NCBI GenBank assembly: GCA_043746635.1
Contig: JAYTQQ010000188.1
Span: 1 to 8,733, forward strand
Length of the DNA: 8,733 nt
Reading direction: 5' to 3'
From: JAYTQQ01 sp043746635
Lineage (GTDB): Bacteria > Bdellovibrionota > Bdellovibrionia > Bdellovibrionales > JAMPXM01
The notes beneath the pieces were generated by a model that was not told the origin of the DNA, ran no database searches, and saw only the letters and a list, made by a program, of their open reading frames with translations. Positions within the stretch are counted from its first letter, which is position 1. The number at the start of each line of letters is the position of its first letter. This document shows positions 6,086-8,733 of the stretch, piece by piece. The translations under genes and the position numbers were made by a program.

Positions 6086-6499
6086 TTATAGCGACGCTTT
6101 CGGAGAAGCATCTTTCTCGCCCGCAGGTGGTTCACAAAACTCTTGAACTTTATCCCAGAGTGTTGAAAACGAAAGCGGCTTTTGAAGCGAACCCGCAATA
6201 TCGAGAAGCTCGGAAGTCTCGAGAGTTTTCGTTGGATTGACTGAAGAAATGGTTACGACTTGATGAGATGCAAATTTAGCATTTTTCTTTTGTGCATCGA
6301 GAAATTCCCAGCCGCTCATGACGGGCATCATGAGATCGAGAAGAATGAGTGTTGGGGCGGGGAGGCCGGCCAGTTTAACTAAGGCGTCTTTTCCATCTTT
6401 AGCTCCAACGGCGATGTAACCTTCGTCACCCAATGCCTCGACGATAGTTTCGCGAACGTCTCTGTTATCATCTGCTACTAAGATACTTTTGCACTTCAT
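6086..6499 (-). CDS. Stand-alone response-regulator receiver (REC) protein
   Basis: This encodes 137 residues and consists of one receiver domain (about 3-120) plus a short polar tail. The acidic pair is D10-D11 in ILVADDNRD, the phosphoacceptor is D55 in LILLDLMMPVMSGWEF, the switch Thr/Ser lies in VVTISS (83-86), and the conserved Lys-Pro is K107-P108 in SLQKPLS. All catalytic positions are present, so it should accept phosphate. There is no output domain, as in CheY/Spo0F-type proteins that act by protein contact or relay. The start ATG 6499 is chosen for the GGAG at 6508-6505 with 5-nt spacing; the frame is open 36 codons further upstream, without family match. It is divergent from the second receiver and convergent with the kinase gene. 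Confidence 0.88.
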   Translation of the reverse strand: MKCKSILVADDNRDVRETIVEALGDEGYIAVGAKDGKDALVKLAGLPAPTLILLDLMMPVMSGWEFLDAQKKNAKFASHQVVTISSVNPTKTLETSELLDIAGSLQKPLSFSTLWDKVQEFCEPPAGEKDASPKASL

Positions 6500-6504
6500 A
6501 ATTA

Positions 6505-6508
6505 CTCC
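6505..6508 (-). promoter_or_regulatory. Ribosome binding site deciding the receiver start
   Basis: GGAG (context TTGGAGTAATT) lies 5 nt before ATG 6499. It favours this start over an upstream ATG at 6607, which would add 36 residues unrelated to receiver domains. Confidence 0.7.
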
Positions 6509-6517
6509 AAGGCTACG

Positions 6518-6537
6518 GTGGTGCAGTTTTGTACCAC
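6518..6537 (-). promoter_or_regulatory. Dyad/hairpin in the leader of the minus-strand receiver gene
   Basis: GTGGTGCA (6518-6525) and TGTACCAC (6530-6537) are complementary over 8 positions, with one G-T wobble and a 4-nt loop. The dyad sits 10 nt upstream of the ribosome site, so it could be an operator or an RNA hairpin affecting translation. The structure is seen; its function is inferred. Confidence 0.35.
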
Positions 6538-6675
6538 GAGTGAATGAAATTTGTGTGATTATTTTTCTATTCTCGAAGAATTTCTGCTTGCTGTAAATTT
6601 GCCACACGCCCTCTTACTCTTGTTCTTGATTGCTAAATTTCAGGAAGAAAGCGAAAACCAGGTTAAGGGGAGACT

Positions 6676-7029
6676 ATGAAAAGTATACTGGTGGTAGATG
6701 ACAGCGCCGATATGCGCGAGCTGATAAAAACGATCTTAGAGATTGAAGGCTACTTTGTGAGGGTCGCAAGCTCTGGTCGCGAAGGTCTTGAGGCCGTCAG
6801 AGAATTTGCGCCTCTGGATCTGATCTTGCTTGATTTTCAGCTCGGAGATATGGATGCGACAGAGTTTGTCGGGCAATTACGCCTCAACAGTTCGAGGCTT
6901 GGGGGCCTTCCGAAGATTGTGCTCATTACTGGCGAGGCGAATCCTCCGACCGCACATTTCGACGGTTTTATTCGCAAGATGTCAGACATCAAAATATTCT
7001 TAAAAAAAATCGACGTGTTTTTTCGTTAA
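6676..7029 (+). CDS. Stand-alone response-regulator receiver (REC) protein
   Basis: This encodes 117 residues, a single receiver domain with no output. The acidic pair is D8-D9 in ILVVDDSADMREL, the phosphoacceptor is D53 in LILLDFQLGDMDATEF, the switch residue is T85 in IVLITGEAN, and the conserved lysine is K101. The usual Lys-Pro is Lys-Met here and helix 5 is short (IKIFLKKIDVFF), so it is a slightly divergent CheY-like domain. A strong GGGGAG ends 3 nt before ATG 6676. It shares a divergent promoter region (6500-6675) with the other receiver. With the kinase upstream it probably forms part of a local phosphorelay or chemosensory-type circuit; which kinase phosphorylates it cannot be told from sequence. 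Confidence 0.88.
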   Translation: MKSILVVDDSADMRELIKTILEIEGYFVRVASSGREGLEAVREFAPLDLILLDFQLGDMDATEFVGQLRLNSSRLGGLPKIVLITGEANPPTAHFDGFIRKMSDIKIFLKKIDVFFR

Positions 7030-7059
7030 AAAAATGTCAAAGGATCTCGCACCCATCGA

Positions 7060-7320
7060 TCAATGATCGAAACTAAAAATCACGCTGTAGACTCCATTTA
7101 CGACCCTTGACATCTTCTCGTAGTCGAGTCGTTCATAGGTATCTTGAGCCTTGTGGTAAGCCTTATTTCTTAAAAATGCAGTATCGGTGATCATAGCGGC
7201 GGAGAATCCAAACTTCCAGTAACTTCTGTGATCAGAAAAACCAATTCCGTAAAGTTTCGAAGGGCCGTTCATCGAATAGACTGGTAAATCAGAAGCGGGT
7301 TGCATCGCTTGGTTAATTTG
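7060..7320 (-). pseudogene. C-terminal fragment of an M28-family metallopeptidase
   Basis: The frame, open from 7320 with first ATG at 7305, matches only the end of M28 zinc peptidases. It carries SDHRSYWKFGFSAAMITDTA at residues 24-43 counted from the ATG, then FLRNKAYH with H51 at the position of the family's last zinc ligand, then DT at 55-56 and LDYEKM at 60-65 leading to a terminal helix. The earlier metal ligands and catalytic Glu, which lie in the first two-thirds of a normal M28 domain, are absent. TAA 7323-7321 blocks the frame upstream, and the TetR gene begins to occupy DNA 11 nt further on. No ribosome site precedes ATG 7305. The fragment is well preserved, which suggests a recent loss of the 5' part or, less likely, a retained short protein. 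It would be inactive as a peptidase. Confidence 0.75.
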
Positions 7321-7333
7321 TTATCGAATCGGG

Positions 7334-8002
7334 TTAGTTTTGCACTCCGCCGACAATAATCATGCGGACCATCTTAATCAGATTTTCTTTTATTAATGGC
7401 TGTTCGTTTTGTGGTCGACCTAAAATATATCCACCTTGAGAGAAAACCAGTCGTGTGATCGCTTTCGATACCAAATGTGGATATTTGATTTGTCGGCCGC
7501 TGGCCGACACTAAACGAATGAGATCGAGAGAAAGCTCTTCTTCAAAATGAATTAAAAAATTTTCGACAGCACGGCGATAACTTTCAGAGCCGACGCTGCC
7601 TTCACGCAAAAGAAGATGTAAAAGTCTTTCTTCGGAATTGAGCATCTCCATGAATGCTTCAATCGAAGTCACCACGGCGCTCTTATCGGCAGTGACACGA
7701 TAACGGGCTTCGCTCAAAAGACGATTGAGTGACGTGCCTGCAAGTTCAATCATAGCAATAGCTACTTCATCCATGTTCTTAAAATGACGGTAGAAGCTGT
7801 TAGGAGCTATATCAGCATAGCGAGCAATTTCACGTAAGCTAAGGCTTGAAATGCTGCGATTGGGACCCACTAATGATAGGGCGGCCGCGACAATATCTTC
7901 GCGATTTATCATTGCTTTGCGACCTGCTGGCGCGGCTTTTTTCGCTACCTTAGATTTGGTCGATGTCTTCGCTAGAATTTTTGCTTTAGATTTTTTCGGC
8001 AC
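7334..8002 (-). CDS. TetR-family regulator, FabR/DesT-like (fatty-acid desaturation control)
   Basis: This encodes 222 residues from GTG 8002. A Lys/Ala-rich tail (1-30) precedes the TetR DNA-binding domain (about 33-80). The recognition region SLREIARYADIAPNSFYRHF (55-74), followed by KNMDEVAIAMIE, is very close to FabR/DesT proteins. The ligand domain (about 90-220) includes the FabR-like LLLREGSVGSESYRRAVENF segment at 130-149. FabR and DesT repress genes for unsaturated fatty acids and respond to the acyl-thioester pool. The divergent gene encodes a desaturase-type oxidoreductase, and a double palindrome lies between them, so this protein probably represses both. The start is odd: AAGG sits only 1 nt from GTG, and a better-placed GGAG precedes a 3-codon ATG frame instead. 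ATG 7912 is an alternative that would omit the basic tail. Confidence 0.88.
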   Translation of the reverse strand: MPKKSKAKILAKTSTKSKVAKKAAPAGRKAMINREDIVAAALSLVGPNRSISSLSLREIARYADIAPNSFYRHFKNMDEVAIAMIELAGTSLNRLLSEARYRVTADKSAVVTSIEAFMEMLNSEERLLHLLLREGSVGSESYRRAVENFLIHFEEELSLDLIRLVSASGRQIKYPHLVSKAITRLVFSQGGYILGRPQNEQPLIKENLIKMVRMIIVGGVQN

Positions 8003-8005
8003 GCC

Positions 8006-8024
8006 TTAATATATCATAGTCTCC
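8006..8024 (-). promoter_or_regulatory. Leader of the TetR gene: GGAG, three-codon minicistron and possible TATGAT box
   Basis: On the minus strand GGAG (8024-8021) precedes ATG-ATA-TAT-TAA (8017-8006), which ends 3 nt before the GTG start in the same frame. The same bases include TATGAT (8018-8013), a fair -10 box that would place transcription near 8006 and make the message almost leaderless. Both readings cannot be used by one transcript. Confidence 0.35.
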
Positions 8025-8058
8025 AAAAAACTTGCACGCTAAAATCGTAGTTTTTCGA

Positions 8059-8084
8059 TATACATATGTATATACATGTGTATA
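8059..8084. promoter_or_regulatory. Two overlapping TATACA-N2-TGTATA palindromes: probable operator of the TetR regulator
   Basis: Site 1 (8059-8072) has centre TA and sits in a perfect 16-bp palindrome (8058-8073). Site 2 (8071-8084) has centre TG. They share 2 bp and their centres are 12 bp apart, so two dimers could bind cooperatively. They lie between the divergent regulator and oxidoreductase genes and cover the -35 to -10 part of the latter's promoter. Binding by this regulator is inferred. Confidence 0.7.
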
Positions 8085-8086
8085 AT
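8081..8086 (+). promoter_or_regulatory. Perfect TATAAT -10 box, probable leaderless promoter
   Basis: TATAAT ends 7 nt before ATG 8094, so transcription should begin at or one base before the start codon. No -35 consensus is seen 16-18 nt upstream; that space is taken by the operator. The lack of any Shine-Dalgarno before the ATG agrees with a leaderless mRNA. Confidence 0.5.
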
Positions 8087-8093
8087 AAGTCAT

Positions 8094-8733
8094 ATGAAGT
8101 CTTTAGCTCTCTTTATAAATGCGATTGCTTTCTTCCAATTCAAAAAACTTGGCGTTAAGCCATTGGTTCTTGATTTTTATTTGCAGAGAGTCTGGCCTAC
8201 ATTTTCACTCGAGAGAGTTTTTGCAAGAGTGACAGAAAAGAAAAGTGTTTCGGCAGGGGCGGTGATGCTGACATTAAAGCCAAATTTTAATTTTCAAGGA
8301 TTTAAGGCCGGGCAGCACATGCTCTTAACTGTAAGTGTCAATGGTCAGCGCTATGCAAGAACATACAGTCCAACAATCACGGCGATGGGTCTACTAGAGG
8401 TCACCGTCAAAAATATACCGCAGGGAAAGGTTAGTCCTCAGCTGAATGCTTTTCTAAAACCCGGTGCGGTGATTGAATTGAGTCAAGCCTTTGGAAGAAT
8501 GACTTGGTTCGATCTTCCGACGTCACCTCATTATACGTTCTGCGCAGCCGGCGTTGGTATTACACCTTTACGGAGTCTTCTTCACGAGTGGGACAGAAAT
8601 TCTTCAATCAGAGGAGGGCGAAGCGTGACCCTTCATTATTGGGCTCAAGCGGAAGAAGAAATATATTTTAAAGAAGAGCTGCAAGATCTTGCAAGCCGCA
8701 ATAACGAATTTAAATTTTATTTTTACGTAACTC
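8094..8733 (+). CDS. FNR-family flavin oxidoreductase, probable electron donor for a fatty-acid desaturase (cut by window end)
   Basis: 213 codons are visible and the gene continues past the edge. After an N-terminal extension (1-40), the FAD-binding barrel spans about 41-145, with KAGQHM at 71-76 and the flavin motif R89-T-Y-S92. The NAD(P)-binding domain begins near 146 (FCAAGVGITPLRSLL, with GVGITP at 153-158). In this family a C-terminal 2Fe-2S ferredoxin domain usually follows, which would lie outside the window. Relatives such as Pseudomonas DesC pass electrons to acyl-CoA desaturases and sit beside a TetR repressor (DesT), which is the arrangement seen here. A desaturase gene is therefore expected just downstream. 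ATG 8094 is chosen for its fit with the -10 box; ATG 8076 is in frame but lies inside the operator. Regulation by the neighbouring TetR protein is likely. Confidence 0.87.
   Translation, partial: MKSLALFINAIAFFQFKKLGVKPLVLDFYLQRVWPTFSLERVFARVTEKKSVSAGAVMLTLKPNFNFQGFKAGQHMLLTVSVNGQRYARTYSPTITAMGLLEVTVKNIPQGKVSPQLNAFLKPGAVIELSQAFGRMTWFDLPTSPHYTFCAAGVGITPLRSLLHEWDRNSSIRGGRSVTLHYWAQAEEEIYFKEELQDLASRNNEFKFYFYVT

Noticed and set aside
7057..7069. Palindrome CGATCA-A-TGATCG between the receiver and the peptidase fragment
   Set aside because: It is too short for a terminator, has no T-run, and contains the stop codon of the peptidase fragment; probably incidental.

Overview
The window suggests a Gram-negative bacterium of moderate to low GC. 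The gene mix fits best with Bdellovibrionota or a related deltaproteobacterial-type lineage: a SWIM/SNF2 ATPase, CsbD, a DUF883/YqjE-like pair, a PAS histidine kinase, orphan receivers, and a FabR/DesT-like TetR protein with a Lys/Ala-rich N-terminal tail. This placement is an inference from gene content; no rRNA or other marker is present.

Layout. (1) 1-1842, minus: the first 614 codons of a SWI/SNF-family ATPase, cut by the window edge before its helicase core. (2) 1843-2415: a gene-free stretch holding a nested pair of mutually exclusive hairpins. (3) 2416-4206: a stress/envelope group made of a CsbD-like protein (plus), a DUF4267-like membrane protein (minus), and a translationally coupled DUF883 (YqjD/ElaB-like) plus YqjE-like pair (minus). 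(4) About 4421-4621: a decayed O6-alkylguanine-DNA alkyltransferase (ogt/MGMT) remnant. (5) 4813-7029: a signalling block with a soluble PAS-histidine kinase (plus), a stand-alone receiver (minus) and a second stand-alone receiver (plus). (6) 7060-7320, minus: the C-terminal piece of an M28 peptidase gene. (7) 7334-8733: a TetR-family regulator (minus) divergent from an FNR-type oxidoreductase (plus, cut by the window end), with two overlapping TATACA-N2-TGTATA palindromes between them.

How it works together. The clearest system is at the right end. The regulator resembles FabR/DesT and the oxidoreductase resembles the electron-supply partner of acyl desaturases, so this looks like a membrane-lipid desaturation switch. 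The double operator covers the oxidoreductase promoter, whose TATAAT box lies so close to the ATG that the mRNA is probably leaderless. The kinase and the two receivers have no DNA-binding output and probably form a phosphorelay or bind protein partners. The CsbD, DUF883 and YqjE-like genes are typical general-stress or stationary-phase membrane proteins.

The window also carries signs of gene loss: the ogt remnant, the M28 fragment, and an AI-2E-transporter-like hydrophobic frame directly after the stop of the first receiver. No rRNA, tRNA, CRISPR array, intact insertion sequence or phage gene was recognised.
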